DNA from: Achromobacter aloeverae
Lineage (GTDB): Bacteria > Pseudomonadota > Gammaproteobacteria > Burkholderiales > Burkholderiaceae_B
Assembly (NCBI RefSeq): GCF_004121055.1
Contig: NZ_PYAL01000001.1
Span: 186,001-250,000 of the forward strand
Length of the DNA stretch: 64,000 nucleotides
Direction: 5' to 3'
Numbering within the stretch: position 1 is the first letter of the stretch; each line of letters starts with the position of its first letter. The translations under genes were made by a program, and so were the position numbers. Below, piece after piece: positions 41,498-50,631 of the stretch. The notes below the pieces were generated by a model. The model saw only the letters and a program-made list of their open reading frames with translations. It made no database searches and was not told the origin of the DNA.

Positions 41498-41511
41498 TTT
41501 TCAACATATTG
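41498..41511. promoter_or_regulatory. Candidate XRE-cupin operator, site D
   Basis: TTTTCAACATATTG differs from site A by one base and lies 47 bases upstream of the binding-protein start, a suitable position for repression. Confidence 0.5.
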
Positions 41512-41557
41512 TCTGCGCCGGATGTATTCCGCCGCGCCGCACCCAAGGGGAATATCG

Positions 41558-42595
41558 ATGGTTTCCATACGATGCATGCAGCGATCGGCCGCGCTGGCCC
41601 TGTGCCTGGCCGCCACTACCGCCGGAACGGCGCGGGCCGCCGATCTCACGGTGACCGCCTTCGGCGGCATCTGGGAGCAGAACTACCGCAAGTGCGTCAT
41701 CGAACCCTTCGAGCAACGCACGCACAAGAAGGTCGACGTGGTGCTGGGCACGCCAGCCCAGTGGTTGAACCAGATTGCCGCCAATCCGAAGTCGCCACCC
41801 ATCGACGTGGTGACCAACACCACGGACACGGGTTATGAAGCGATACGCCGCGGCCTGGTGGACGCCTTCGGGCCGGACAAGGTGCCCAACCTCGCCGACG
41901 TGGCGCCCCAGTTCAAGGACGTGACCAAGGGCCATGGCGCGCTGTACGGCTACGGCGCGATGGGGCTGGCCTACAACGCGAAGAAGATCAAGAACCCGCC
42001 CAAGACCTGGGACGAGTTCGTGGAAGGGACCATACGGGGCGACTGGGTCGCCGCCCTGCCCGGCATTTCCTATCCATCGACCACCATTACCACCCTGTGG
42101 CTGTTCGTGCACCTGTACGCCCACGACAATCTCGACGACATCGGTCCGGCCCTGCAAAAAATCAAGGCCATGCGCGATTCCGGCAACCTGGTGTTCTGGA
42201 ACGACGTGAATGAATTCCTCAGCCTGATGAAAACAGGCCAGGTCGACATCGGCATGTATTGGGACGGGCGCGCCTGGGCCTTCCACGACGACGGCAATCC
42301 TGACGTTCTCTATTACAACCCGCAGCCGGGCTCGCCCATCAGCTCCAGCTTCATCCAGAAGGTGAAGAACGGCTCGCCGCTGGCGTATGACTTCATCAAT
42401 ACCGTCATCTCGCCGGAGGCGCAGGGCTGCTGGGGCTCGGCCATGCGCTATGCCATGTCCAACACCAAGACGCAGTACGCGCCGGCGGTGAAGGACCAGA
42501 TCACGCCGCCGAGCCAGATCCTGGTCGCGCCGTACGAACAGATAGGACAAAAGGCAAGCGCCTGGATCGAGCAATGGAACAAGACGCTGCGCTGA
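41558..42595 (+). CDS. PotD-like periplasmic ABC substrate-binding protein
   Basis: Predicted 345-residue periplasmic binding protein. A Sec signal ends at ARA near residue 28. The mature part starts DLTVTAFGGIWEQNYRKCVIEPFEQRTHKKV, the pattern of extracellular solute-binding family 1/8 proteins for polyamines and related compounds. Conserved segments are GAMGLAYNAKKIKNPPKTWDEF and the hinge region VDIGMYWDGRAWAFHDDG. ATG 41558 has AAGGGG upstream. It is transcribed alone, divergent from its ATPase-permease operon. Candidate ligands are polyamines, opines or small cyclic amides; the family alone does not decide. Confidence 0.92.
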   Translation: MVSIRCMQRSAALALCLAATTAGTARAADLTVTAFGGIWEQNYRKCVIEPFEQRTHKKVDVVLGTPAQWLNQIAANPKSPPIDVVTNTTDTGYEAIRRGLVDAFGPDKVPNLADVAPQFKDVTKGHGALYGYGAMGLAYNAKKIKNPPKTWDEFVEGTIRGDWVAALPGISYPSTTITTLWLFVHLYAHDNLDDIGPALQKIKAMRDSGNLVFWNDVNEFLSLMKTGQVDIGMYWDGRAWAFHDDGNPDVLYYNPQPGSPISSSFIQKVKNGSPLAYDFINTVISPEAQGCWGSAMRYAMSNTKTQYAPAVKDQITPPSQILVAPYEQIGQKASAWIEQWNKTLR

Positions 42596-42619
42596 AGGGG
42601 AAATGCGTGGGCATCCCCC
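42596..42619. terminator. Weak bulged hairpin between convergent genes
   Basis: GGGG...TGC pairs with GCA...CCCC around a short loop, right after the binding-protein stop and before the convergent DUF1254 gene. The stem is bulged and no T-tract follows, so termination here is uncertain. Confidence 0.3.
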
Positions 42620-42641
42620 TCGCCAGCCGCGCGGTCCTGCC

Positions 42642-44258
42642 CTATCGGGCTGCCTTGGCGGCCGCGGCCGGTTCGAAATCCCCCGGCTTCCAGGTCTTGT
42701 CGAACGCCGCGGCCTCCGGTCCGTAGATGCGGAAATAGGCGAACCAGCCACGACCCGGCGCCGTTCTGATCCACCGATCGGCTTGGCCGGCCGGCGCGGT
42801 CGGACCGAAGTACAACGTAAGCGGCTTGCTGGTGTCGACGTTCTTCAGTTCAAACAGCGATCGCAGCGCTGCCTTGTCCTGGTCGGTTCGCACTTGCGAA
42901 CGGGTGGCGGCGTCGTAGATGGTCACGGACCAGAACAATTTGCCTGGGACGGGTTGCGGGACGGACAGGGTGTAGTTCCTGCCGCCGTCCAGGTAATTGC
43001 CCCTGGCGTCGCGCGCAGCCAGCCAATACAGGGATCCGGCGCCAGGATCGCGCCGGAACATCGCGGGTGACGTGACGATGGCCTGGGCGAACCAGCGATC
43101 ACGCGCTTCGAGATCCATCCCATAGGGGGTTTCGAACTGCGCGCTGCCGGGAACCAGGCCCACCCATTCCCACTGGCGGTCCGGCCAGTTCTTGCGGTCA
43201 TCGCGCTGGCTGTCGAAGGCAGCCACGAGCATTTGCGCACGGCCCTGGCGCGCGGCCTCCGTCAGCACTTCGCGCAAGCGGGCATCGGGCTGGAAGGGCT
43301 TGCCCTTCTCGATGCCCAACTGCGCCAGCAGGCCGTACATGGGCAGGTAGTCGGGCACCAACGGCTCCTGCTGGACGATGCGGTCGAGCACTTGCCAGAA
43401 TTGGAAATTGTCCTCCCAGCGCAGGGATGAACTGTCCATCGCCTGCTTGCTGGTGTCGAGCGGCGAGAGAGCCGCGCTCTCGCCCTTGTCCAGCGGGTAG
43501 ATCTTGATGGCGCGCAGCGCATCCAGGGCCTTGGGAATATCGCCGCCGGCCGGCAGTGCGCGCACGGCCAGGAGGTTTTTCACGGACGATGAACGCGCCA
43601 CGCGATAGCCTTTCGGCGGCGTGCCCTTGTAGTCCGGCGGAACGATCAGGTACTTGCCGCCATGGCCGCCATCGGGTCCCGGCATGCCCAGGTCCTGCAC
43701 CCAACGCTGATTGTGGTCATTGACCAGGCCGATATATGGCCCGGCGGGCAGATCCACGACCATGGGGCCGTGCGAGAGGTCCAGCACCGCGGACCCATAA
43801 GGCGTATCCGAATTCAAGGTGAAGCCGACCTGGCGCGGTCCGGTCGCCGCGATGCCCCAGCGCTTGTCATCCTCGATGCCGACGTCCCGGTTGCCGTTGA
43901 AGATGCCCTCCATGGAAACCGTCGGATACCAGAAACGGTAGGCCACGACCGCCCGTTGGAACATGCCATCGCGCCAGGCGCGCTCGGAAGCGGCGGGCGT
44001 GGGATACCCATGCAGGAAACGATATCCGTTGGGCGACGCGGCGATAGCCGCTTGCGGCGATTTTGCAGGAGCGTTGCGTGCCGGCGCATCGGCGGCCTGG
44101 GCGTCCGGCGGCGCCACCGACGCCATGCCCAGGCAGACCAGGCCAGCCGCGATGGCAAGCAAGGCCAATCGCGCCCGGGCGGTCTCGCCGCCGCGCCGTC
44201 CTGCTTGAAGCGCCACGTGCGTCCTGGCGGATTCCAACGATTTCCTGCCTGATTCCAT
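42642..44258 (-). CDS. DUF1254/DUF1214 exported protein
   Basis: Predicted 538-residue exported protein with an N-terminal hydrophobic segment near 30-50 (LALLAIAAGLVCLG) and a cleavage-like AQA. The first half matches DUF1254 (VDLPAGPYIGLVNDHNQRWVQDLGMPG); the second half matches DUF1214 (GRNYTLSVPQPVPGKLFWSVTIYDAATRSQV and WIRTAPGRGWFAYFRIYGP). Proteins with this pair are common, exported and of unknown function. ATG 44258 has GGAG upstream. It is the last gene of the large minus-strand cluster with the sulfatase and MoxR/vWA genes, 87 bases after the barrel protein gene. Confidence 0.88.
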   Translation of the reverse strand: MESGRKSLESARTHVALQAGRRGGETARARLALLAIAAGLVCLGMASVAPPDAQAADAPARNAPAKSPQAAIAASPNGYRFLHGYPTPAASERAWRDGMFQRAVVAYRFWYPTVSMEGIFNGNRDVGIEDDKRWGIAATGPRQVGFTLNSDTPYGSAVLDLSHGPMVVDLPAGPYIGLVNDHNQRWVQDLGMPGPDGGHGGKYLIVPPDYKGTPPKGYRVARSSSVKNLLAVRALPAGGDIPKALDALRAIKIYPLDKGESAALSPLDTSKQAMDSSSLRWEDNFQFWQVLDRIVQQEPLVPDYLPMYGLLAQLGIEKGKPFQPDARLREVLTEAARQGRAQMLVAAFDSQRDDRKNWPDRQWEWVGLVPGSAQFETPYGMDLEARDRWFAQAIVTSPAMFRRDPGAGSLYWLAARDARGNYLDGGRNYTLSVPQPVPGKLFWSVTIYDAATRSQVRTDQDKAALRSLFELKNVDTSKPLTLYFGPTAPAGQADRWIRTAPGRGWFAYFRIYGPEAAAFDKTWKPGDFEPAAAAKAAR

Positions 44259-44345
44259 CGGCTCCGTCCTTGTCAAGCAATCAGCTTTGTCAGTGTGTAT
44301 ATCCATCTCGTCGTGCTTCTTCTCTCAACGTGTATGTATCCGACA

Positions 44346-45344
44346 TCAAAAACTCACCGCCAAGCCCACCGAAAAGCCCGAAACATTGGCGCCGAAGACA
44401 TAACGGCCGACCAGCCTGGTGCGGGTGATGAAGGAGCTGTAGGCACTGGAATCCAGCTCCAGCCCCGCGCCCAGCGACGTCAGCCGATCAAAGCCGAGAA
44501 TGCCGCGCTGGTCGCCCAGGAACTCGGAATGCGTCAGTTCGAGCACATAGCGCAAGGGGCGCTGCAGCAGGGTGATTCCGGTGGGCGCACGGTAGCGCGT
44601 CCACAGGTTCACGGATTTCGCATCCGCCGACCCCTGCACCGCCGCCGAGCTGTCGAAACTCTTGAGGCGGATGTCGGAATAACGTAGTTCGACATCGACC
44701 TCGTAGCCCGGCCGGTAGTGCTCATAGTCCAGCATCACCGATCCTCCCAGGCCGTAGGCATTGAGAGAGCCGCGGTCCAGGAAATCGATATCCTGGTCTG
44801 TCTTGCGTCCCACATACCAGCTGGCCGCCCGCAAGTCGCTGGTGACGTTGCCCAGCGCCACATTGAATATGGGACGTAGCTTCAATTCGTCGGTCAACTT
44901 GAAATCCCAGCCAACGCCGCCCGTCACGGATGCACTGTTCCATTTGGCCGGGATGCGGCGAGTTTTCTCGCCGTCGGTGGCGACGAAGGTCGGGTCATAA
45001 CGGCTGTAGGCCGCCACCCCCTCCAGGTATAGCGGAACCGATTTCGATATGGTGTCGCCACCGCCCAGCTGCGTCATGAAGAAATCCGTCGATCCCGTGC
45101 TCGATCCGCGGCCACTGCCTATGTTCAGGGAACTGGTGGTGATGTCCGGCACGATGGAAAAGGACATCAGCGCCAGCACGCCATTGGCCCGCTTCTGCAT
45201 ATCATCCTTGCTCAATCGCAGGCCCTGTTGTGCCAGGACCGGGTCCGCCACCCCGCACGCCAGCAAGGCGCAAGCACCGGCGCAAAGGCGCCCCATCCAG
45301 CGCGCTCCCGTCTTGGCGCGATCGACGGCGTTCGTCGTATCCAT
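44346..45344 (-). CDS. Predicted outer-membrane beta-barrel protein
   Basis: Predicted 332-residue outer-membrane protein. A signal peptide ends near VLAQQ. The rest is alternating polar and apolar strands ending in SVGLAVSF, a C-terminal phenylalanine as required for BAM insertion. The barrel appears after a soluble region of about 50 residues that includes ALMSFSIVPDITTSS. I do not recognise a named family; it resembles autotransporter-type barrels without a passenger. ATG 45344 is preferred over ATG 45353, since GGAGG lies 11 bases upstream of the former. It follows the DUF4239 gene in the sulfatase cluster and could export or import a product of that system. Confidence 0.75.
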   Translation of the reverse strand: MDTTNAVDRAKTGARWMGRLCAGACALLACGVADPVLAQQGLRLSKDDMQKRANGVLALMSFSIVPDITTSSLNIGSGRGSSTGSTDFFMTQLGGGDTISKSVPLYLEGVAAYSRYDPTFVATDGEKTRRIPAKWNSASVTGGVGWDFKLTDELKLRPIFNVALGNVTSDLRAASWYVGRKTDQDIDFLDRGSLNAYGLGGSVMLDYEHYRPGYEVDVELRYSDIRLKSFDSSAAVQGSADAKSVNLWTRYRAPTGITLLQRPLRYVLELTHSEFLGDQRGILGFDRLTSLGAGLELDSSAYSSFITRTRLVGRYVFGANVSGFSVGLAVSF

Positions 45345-45437
45345 GACTGGCATTGCCTCCACGCACAGGAACCGCATGCGCCGGACGGACATGAAAGCGG
45401 CCTGGGACGTGCCACGCAGCGTCACGTCGCGATGACC

Positions 45438-46220
45438 CTATCTGGCCGCACCCGGCGGATCCACCATGGACTGGCGCTGGGCAACCAGCAGGACATCGCT
45501 CTGGTCGATGCGTATCACGCCTATCCGCGGGAACTCGAAATCGACAATGATGTACAGGGCGGCCGTCATGACCGCGGCGAAGATGAATTGATGCAGCACG
45601 CCGCCTCGTCCCGCGGCCGCCAGGTTCATCCCGGCCAGGACGCCGCAGACCAGCGCGAGCAGGCCAAGAAAGGCATACGTCGCGATGGGCGGGTGGACCT
45701 TCTGCGCGACCGTCTGCGCCGACGCCACATCGAACATATCGTTGACGGCGCCGATGTAGGACACCGCGTAAGGCGGGACGCTGGTGGCGGCCGCTTGCAT
45801 GGAAGTCCGCCATATTTCCGTCTGCAGGCCCGACACCCGCGCCGCGATGGCGTCGCGACTGTCCAGGTCGGCGACATGGCGGTAATAGTCGATCCGTGCA
45901 TCCACATAGGCGCGGAACTGCTCGCGCAGGCGCGGTTGCGCGTCGGCGGCCATCAGGTCGATACGCAGCCACGCCGTGCCGATGTCGTTGACTTCCTGCG
46001 CAAGCAAATTTCGGCGTTCCGCCATCCGCTGCGCGGCGCCCGAGAACGTGAAGGCGACCAGCAGGCCCAACAAGGCGAATACCGCGCCCTCCACCACCGC
46101 TCCGCCCGCGCTGCCCTTCTCGTCGTGCCCGGCGCGCATGCGCTTGCCGAGACTGATCGCACCCAGCAGGAGCACGAAAAACCCCAAGGCCAGCCCGGCG
46201 AGGACAAGCGGATAGTTCAT
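45438..46220 (-). CDS. DUF4239 (bestrophin-like) membrane protein
   Basis: Predicted 260-residue inner-membrane protein of the DUF4239 / bestrophin-like group. Two N-terminal hydrophobic segments (LVLAGLALGFFVLLLGAI and VFALLGLLVAFTFSGAA) precede a cytoplasmic or periplasmic helical part with RRNLLAQEVNDIGTAWLRID, and two more segments close the protein (TYAFLGLLALVCGVLAGMN and HQFIFAAVMTAALYIIVDF). It starts 10 bases after the fused spermidine-synthase gene stop. Possibly an ion channel or structural membrane protein; function unknown. Confidence 0.85.
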   Translation of the reverse strand: MNYPLVLAGLALGFFVLLLGAISLGKRMRAGHDEKGSAGGAVVEGAVFALLGLLVAFTFSGAAQRMAERRNLLAQEVNDIGTAWLRIDLMAADAQPRLREQFRAYVDARIDYYRHVADLDSRDAIAARVSGLQTEIWRTSMQAAATSVPPYAVSYIGAVNDMFDVASAQTVAQKVHPPIATYAFLGLLALVCGVLAGMNLAAAGRGGVLHQFIFAAVMTAALYIIVDFEFPRIGVIRIDQSDVLLVAQRQSMVDPPGAAR

Positions 46221-46230
46221 GGCCGTGCCC

Positions 46231-48831
46231 CTAGTCGCTACCGAAGAACCAACGTAGATACGGGTTGTCGCGCGCGCGGCGGGCCAGCGCGGGCGCATCC
46301 TTGCGCCAGGCATCGCGGTCGCCGTCATAAGCCGCCAGCGCACTGCGGTAGAAAAGGTCCAGCGCGGCTCTTTCGTCCGCGATGCCGCCCGCCAACCCGG
46401 CGTCGCCGCCCACCAGCGGCGGTTCGCCACGCAAGGCCAGGAGCGCCGGCAAGGTGCGCGTCAATTCGCGCGGCCGCACCCACGTCGCGTATTCGATGCT
46501 GGGCCTGTCGTCCGTGACGGCCGGCGTGTCGCCCGCGAAACGCGCCAGCCCGGCCCGGTCCGTCACCCAGGTGGCCAGCAGCGCGGCGGGCGAACTGACG
46601 CCGACTTCAGCCAGCGCGGTCCGTATTGCAGGCGTCTTGAAACGGGCCGTGATGCTAGGCGCATCTAGGGGCATGGGCTGCATCGAGCCGACCAGGAGCA
46701 TTTCGTGCAACTCCGTGGTCCAGAGCGTGGCGTGCGGGAAGACGGCGATGAAGCTGGCCACCAGCGCCCGGGTATCGTCAAGGTTCTGTGTCGGCAGCGG
46801 CAACCACTGCGCCACGATGCCATTGGGGTTCAGACGTGCAGCGGCCAGCTGATAGAAATCCTGCGAGTACAGATTCACGACGCCAGCGGCCGATGGCGGC
46901 GGCGGCTCGAGCGTGATCAGGTCGTAGCGTTCCCCGCTCGCCAGCAATTCCCGGCGGCCATCCCGCAGGCGGCGCTCCAGCCCCGGGTCGGTGGCCGCGT
47001 CGTACGTACCGGCGAAACGTGGTCCGGCGTGCAACACGGCGGGCAGCAACTCGGCAACCACCCGTTTGTCCAGGCCCGGATAGCGCGACAACGCGCCTGC
47101 CGTAATGCCCGTGCCATAACCGATCACCAGGGCGGATTTCGGCTCGCCCGCGTGCACAATCAGCGGCAACAGCGCCTGCAAGCGCATGTAGCGCAGGGAC
47201 GGCATGGCATCGCCCGAGTTGGAGACACCCTGGATATACAGGCGACGGAAGCGCCGTTCTCCTTCGCCGCGCTCCACCACCGCGACCGTGCCGCCGCGAT
47301 TCTCTTCGTAGAAGACCAGCTTTCCCCCCTGTGCGCCCGGCAGCAGGCGCGCCAGATGATCGGACGGCAGCGTGGCCGCCACCACCAGTGCCACGCCCGC
47401 CAGCGCAACGGCGGCGGCGCGCGTCATGGACGGCGCCACGCGCGCGCGCCAGGCCGCGACGACGCCCACCGCGCACGCCAGCACGGCCAGCAGCCCCATG
47501 CCGCGCACGGTGCCCAGGAAAGGCAACAGGACGAAGGCGGTTACCGTCGTGCCCACGATGCCGCCCAGCGTGTTGGCCGCCAGCACCCACCCCGCGCCCT
47601 GCGCCGGCCGTTCGGCCGGCACGGCGATGCGCAGCACCGCCGGAAAGGCCGCGCCCAGCAGCATCGTCGGTAGCAGCACCACGGCGGCCGCGGCCACGGC
47701 GAAGCGCGCGCTCATCCCCGCCAGCCCGCTCTCCGTCAACCGCAGGACCGACATCTCGGCCATCGTCTGGGCGCCGATCAGCCACCGGCCCAGCAGCGCC
47801 ATCTCCAGGAGCGCGATGACGCCCGCGCCGGCGATCAGCAATCCGAACAGCCGCCACGGATCGCGCGATTCGCCGCGCGAATAGAGCGCCGCGCCCAACG
47901 CCAGGCCGACCAGGTAGACCGCCAGCACCACCGAGAAAGCGAAGGCCCGCGTGCTCATGAAGGGCACCACCATCTGCGACCAGAGCACCTCGTAGCCCAT
48001 CGCGACCGCCCCGGCAATGGCATACAGCCACACGGCCGCGCGGGCCCCGGGGTCGACAAAGGTCCGGCGCTGTTCCGGCGCCATGGTCCGCGCCTCCTGG
48101 CGGCGACCGCCCTTCTTCTTGCGTGTGACGCGCGCATCATCGGCCGGCGCCGCCATCGGGGCCATCGGCGCCGGCGCGACCGACCAGCGCCGGTCCAGCG
48201 CCCAGCCGCCGATCGCGGCGAGCAGGTTCAGGGCGGCCGCCGCCCAAGCGGTGCCCTGTACGCCCAAAGCCGGGATCAACACGAAAGCCGGAAGCAGCGC
48301 GCCGGCAATCGCGCCGGCCGTATTGGCGGCATAGAGCGTCCCGCCCGCCTGGCCTATGCGTCCCGCGCCGCAGGCCCGCAAGAGGACGGGCAAGGTGCCG
48401 CCCATCAGGAACGGCGCCGCCGCGACGAGCATGGCCAACGCCAGCCATGCCAGCGGCGACGCCTGGCGCTCCAGGGCGGCGAAGGGGCCGGCGCCATGGG
48501 CCAGCGCGACGGTGACGGCGACGGCGACCATCGCGATGCCCAGCTCGATTCCCGCATAAAACCGCAGCGGCCGCGCGACGCGTTCCGCGTAACGGCCCAG
48601 CAAGGCGTTGCCCGCCGCCAGGCCGAGGAAAAAGGCGCTGACCGCGACGGCGATGGCATGCACCTCCACCCCCACGATCAACGTCAACTGCTTGACCCAC
48701 AACACCTGGAATATCAACGCGGCAGCGCCCGAAAGCGCCAGCAAGACGGCAGCCACGGCCAACCCGCTGGAAGAACGGAAGGCACTGGCGGTCTTGGAAG
48801 TCATCGGCATCGTATGCACTGCTGTCGTCAT
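46231..48831 (-). CDS. Fused multi-spanning membrane / spermidine-synthase-like protein
   Basis: Predicted 866-residue protein with two parts. The first about 530 residues form 12 or more hydrophobic segments resembling an MFS transporter. The C-terminal part is a spermidine-synthase-fold methyltransferase-like domain with the SAM/dcSAM motif LVIGYGTGITAGAL and DLITLEPPPPSAAGVVNLYSQDFYQLA. Such fusions are widespread and unlike true polyamine synthases, so calling it a spermidine synthase would be wrong. ATG 48831 has AGGG upstream; two in-frame upstream codons are possible. A basic cytoplasmic loop (RVTRKKKGGRRQEAR) lies near 240. It lies between the sulfatase and DUF4239 genes, and may modify or transport a substrate of the sulfatase pathway. 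Confidence 0.85.
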   Translation of the reverse strand: MTTAVHTMPMTSKTASAFRSSSGLAVAAVLLALSGAAALIFQVLWVKQLTLIVGVEVHAIAVAVSAFFLGLAAGNALLGRYAERVARPLRFYAGIELGIAMVAVAVTVALAHGAGPFAALERQASPLAWLALAMLVAAAPFLMGGTLPVLLRACGAGRIGQAGGTLYAANTAGAIAGALLPAFVLIPALGVQGTAWAAAALNLLAAIGGWALDRRWSVAPAPMAPMAAPADDARVTRKKKGGRRQEARTMAPEQRRTFVDPGARAAVWLYAIAGAVAMGYEVLWSQMVVPFMSTRAFAFSVVLAVYLVGLALGAALYSRGESRDPWRLFGLLIAGAGVIALLEMALLGRWLIGAQTMAEMSVLRLTESGLAGMSARFAVAAAAVVLLPTMLLGAAFPAVLRIAVPAERPAQGAGWVLAANTLGGIVGTTVTAFVLLPFLGTVRGMGLLAVLACAVGVVAAWRARVAPSMTRAAAVALAGVALVVAATLPSDHLARLLPGAQGGKLVFYEENRGGTVAVVERGEGERRFRRLYIQGVSNSGDAMPSLRYMRLQALLPLIVHAGEPKSALVIGYGTGITAGALSRYPGLDKRVVAELLPAVLHAGPRFAGTYDAATDPGLERRLRDGRRELLASGERYDLITLEPPPPSAAGVVNLYSQDFYQLAAARLNPNGIVAQWLPLPTQNLDDTRALVASFIAVFPHATLWTTELHEMLLVGSMQPMPLDAPSITARFKTPAIRTALAEVGVSSPAALLATWVTDRAGLARFAGDTPAVTDDRPSIEYATWVRPRELTRTLPALLALRGEPPLVGGDAGLAGGIADERAALDLFYRSALAAYDGDRDAWRKDAPALARRARDNPYLRWFFGSD

Positions 48832-48908
48832 GGGTTCTGCCCTGGAATGCATCGGTGCCGATGGCGGAAACGGCGTCACCGCCGCGACCGCCACCGGCGT
48901 GGCGCTAT

Positions 48909-50567
48909 TTACTTCCCAAGAGGATTGACCTGCCCCGTGGGCTGCTGCTTGGCCTGTTCTTCAAAGTGCTTCTCCAGGAACTTGTTCAACTGGTCCTGGG
49001 CCTGGTCGGTGCTGAAGGTCGCCGGCCGCTGGCTGGGCGGATACTCCTTGAAGGTTTCCAGGAATTCCGCCGCCTTGGCGGTGCCGATGAAGGCCAGATA
49101 GGCGTTCTTGGTAAACCAGTCGTAGTACTGATCCGAGACCACATCCGCACGCTCGTAGGGATCCATCCGCAAGTTGAAGACCTTCGGCACGCGCAGGCAC
49201 ACGAAGGGCTGCTGCCAGACCGCGAACCCGCCCGGCGCCTTCTGTTCGCAGAATACGAACTTGAAGTTCTCGTAACGCATCGCGACCAGCAGGCCGTCGT
49301 CGTTGAAGTAGAAGAACTGGTCCCGCGCGCTCTTGTCGCTCTTGCCGGTCAGGTAATCCAGCTGGTTGTAGCCGTCCAGATGCACCTTGTAGCTGCGGTT
49401 GGCGCCCTGAGGCGTCCAGCCCTTGAGCAGGCGGTCCTTGACCGTGTTATCTCCCGCCGCCGCCAGCAAGGTCGGGAACCAGTCCATCCCCGAGACCATG
49501 CCGTTCACGACTTCGCCCGCCGGGACATGGCCAGGCCAACGTATCATGGCCGGCACGCGGAAAGCGCCTTCCCAGTTGGAGTCCTTCTCGCTGCGGAACG
49601 GCGTCGTGGCGGCATCCGGCCAACTGAACTGGTTGGGACCGTTGTCCGTGGTGTAGATCACGATCGTGTTGTCCGCGATGCCCATGTCGTCGAGCTTTTT
49701 CAGCAGCTTGCCGACATCCTGGTCATGCTCCCACATGCCATCCGCGTACTCGTTGCCCGCCATCCCGCTCTTGCCTCGGTATTCCGGCCTGACGTGCGTG
49801 AAGAGGTGCATGCGCGTGGTGTTCATCCACACGAAGAACGGCTTGTCGCCCTTGCCGTGCTTGTCGATGTAGTCGATTGCCGCGCTGGTGGTTTCGTCGT
49901 CGATGGTCTCCATGCGCTTGCTGGTCAGGGGGCCGGTATCCTCGACCTTGCCGTCCGCCGTCGCGCGTATCACGCCGCGCGGCATGTAGGCCTTGATGAC
50001 GGGATCGGTGGAGTTCTTCGGGAAGAAGGGACGTTCCGGCTCTTCCTCCGCGTTGAGGTGATACAGGTTGCCGAAGAACTCGTCGAACCCGTGCTTGGTC
50101 GGCAGGTACTCATCCCGGTCGCCCAGGTGGTTCTTGCCGAACTGCGCGGTGGAATATCCCTGCGCCTTCAACGCCTGCGCAATGGTGATGTCGCGGTCCT
50201 GCAAGCCCACGGTCGCACCCGGGACGCCGACCTTGGACAAGCCCGTGCGCATCGGCGATTGCCCGGTGATGAAGCTGGACCGGCCCGCCGTGCAGCTGTT
50301 TTCACCGTAATAGTCCGTGAAGATCGCGCCTTCCTTTGCAATGCGGTCGATGTTGGGCGTCTTGTACCCAACGACGCCCAAGGAGTAGGCGCTGATATTC
50401 GTTTGCCCGACGTCGTCACCGAAGATCACGAGGATGTTCGGCTTCTTGCCCGATGCCTGCGACTGATTCTGGGCCTGGGTGGACTGGGCCTGCGCATGCG
50501 CGCCCCCCATCACCGCAAGCCCGCTGGCGGCTATCAATGCCGCCCTCAACCATCGTCTTGCTTTCAT
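48909..50567 (-). CDS. Secreted arylsulfatase (formylglycine-type)
   Basis: Predicted 552-residue type I sulfatase hydrolysing a sulfate ester in the periplasm or outside. A Sec signal ends near AHAQA. Metal-binding aspartates are in FGDDVGQTN at 51-52, and the modified cysteine is C92 in SCTAGRSSF, the C-x-A-x-R form of the sulfatase signature. HLGDRDEYLPTKHGFDEFFG and TDNGPNQFSWPD add further active-site residues. ATG 50567 is chosen since AGGAGA sits 7 bases upstream. The cysteine must be oxidised to formylglycine, which explains the FGE gene in the same cluster. Substrate unknown: an aromatic or sugar sulfate, or an envelope lipid. Confidence 0.93.
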   Translation of the reverse strand: MKARRWLRAALIAASGLAVMGGAHAQAQSTQAQNQSQASGKKPNILVIFGDDVGQTNISAYSLGVVGYKTPNIDRIAKEGAIFTDYYGENSCTAGRSSFITGQSPMRTGLSKVGVPGATVGLQDRDITIAQALKAQGYSTAQFGKNHLGDRDEYLPTKHGFDEFFGNLYHLNAEEEPERPFFPKNSTDPVIKAYMPRGVIRATADGKVEDTGPLTSKRMETIDDETTSAAIDYIDKHGKGDKPFFVWMNTTRMHLFTHVRPEYRGKSGMAGNEYADGMWEHDQDVGKLLKKLDDMGIADNTIVIYTTDNGPNQFSWPDAATTPFRSEKDSNWEGAFRVPAMIRWPGHVPAGEVVNGMVSGMDWFPTLLAAAGDNTVKDRLLKGWTPQGANRSYKVHLDGYNQLDYLTGKSDKSARDQFFYFNDDGLLVAMRYENFKFVFCEQKAPGGFAVWQQPFVCLRVPKVFNLRMDPYERADVVSDQYYDWFTKNAYLAFIGTAKAAEFLETFKEYPPSQRPATFSTDQAQDQLNKFLEKHFEEQAKQQPTGQVNPLGK

Positions 50568-50631
50568 CACCGTTCTCCTTGCCCAAGATGGGCCGCCTGA
50601 TCAAAGACACTTGCCGCCAGAACTGGCGGAA

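Noticed and set aside
44346-45344. Autotransporter
   Set aside because: The barrel-like C-terminus fits, but there is no passenger domain; I call it only an outer-membrane barrel protein.
46231-48831. Polyamine biosynthesis gene (true spermidine synthase)
   Set aside because: The synthase-like domain is fused to many membrane segments and lacks the context of polyamine genes; the function is unknown.
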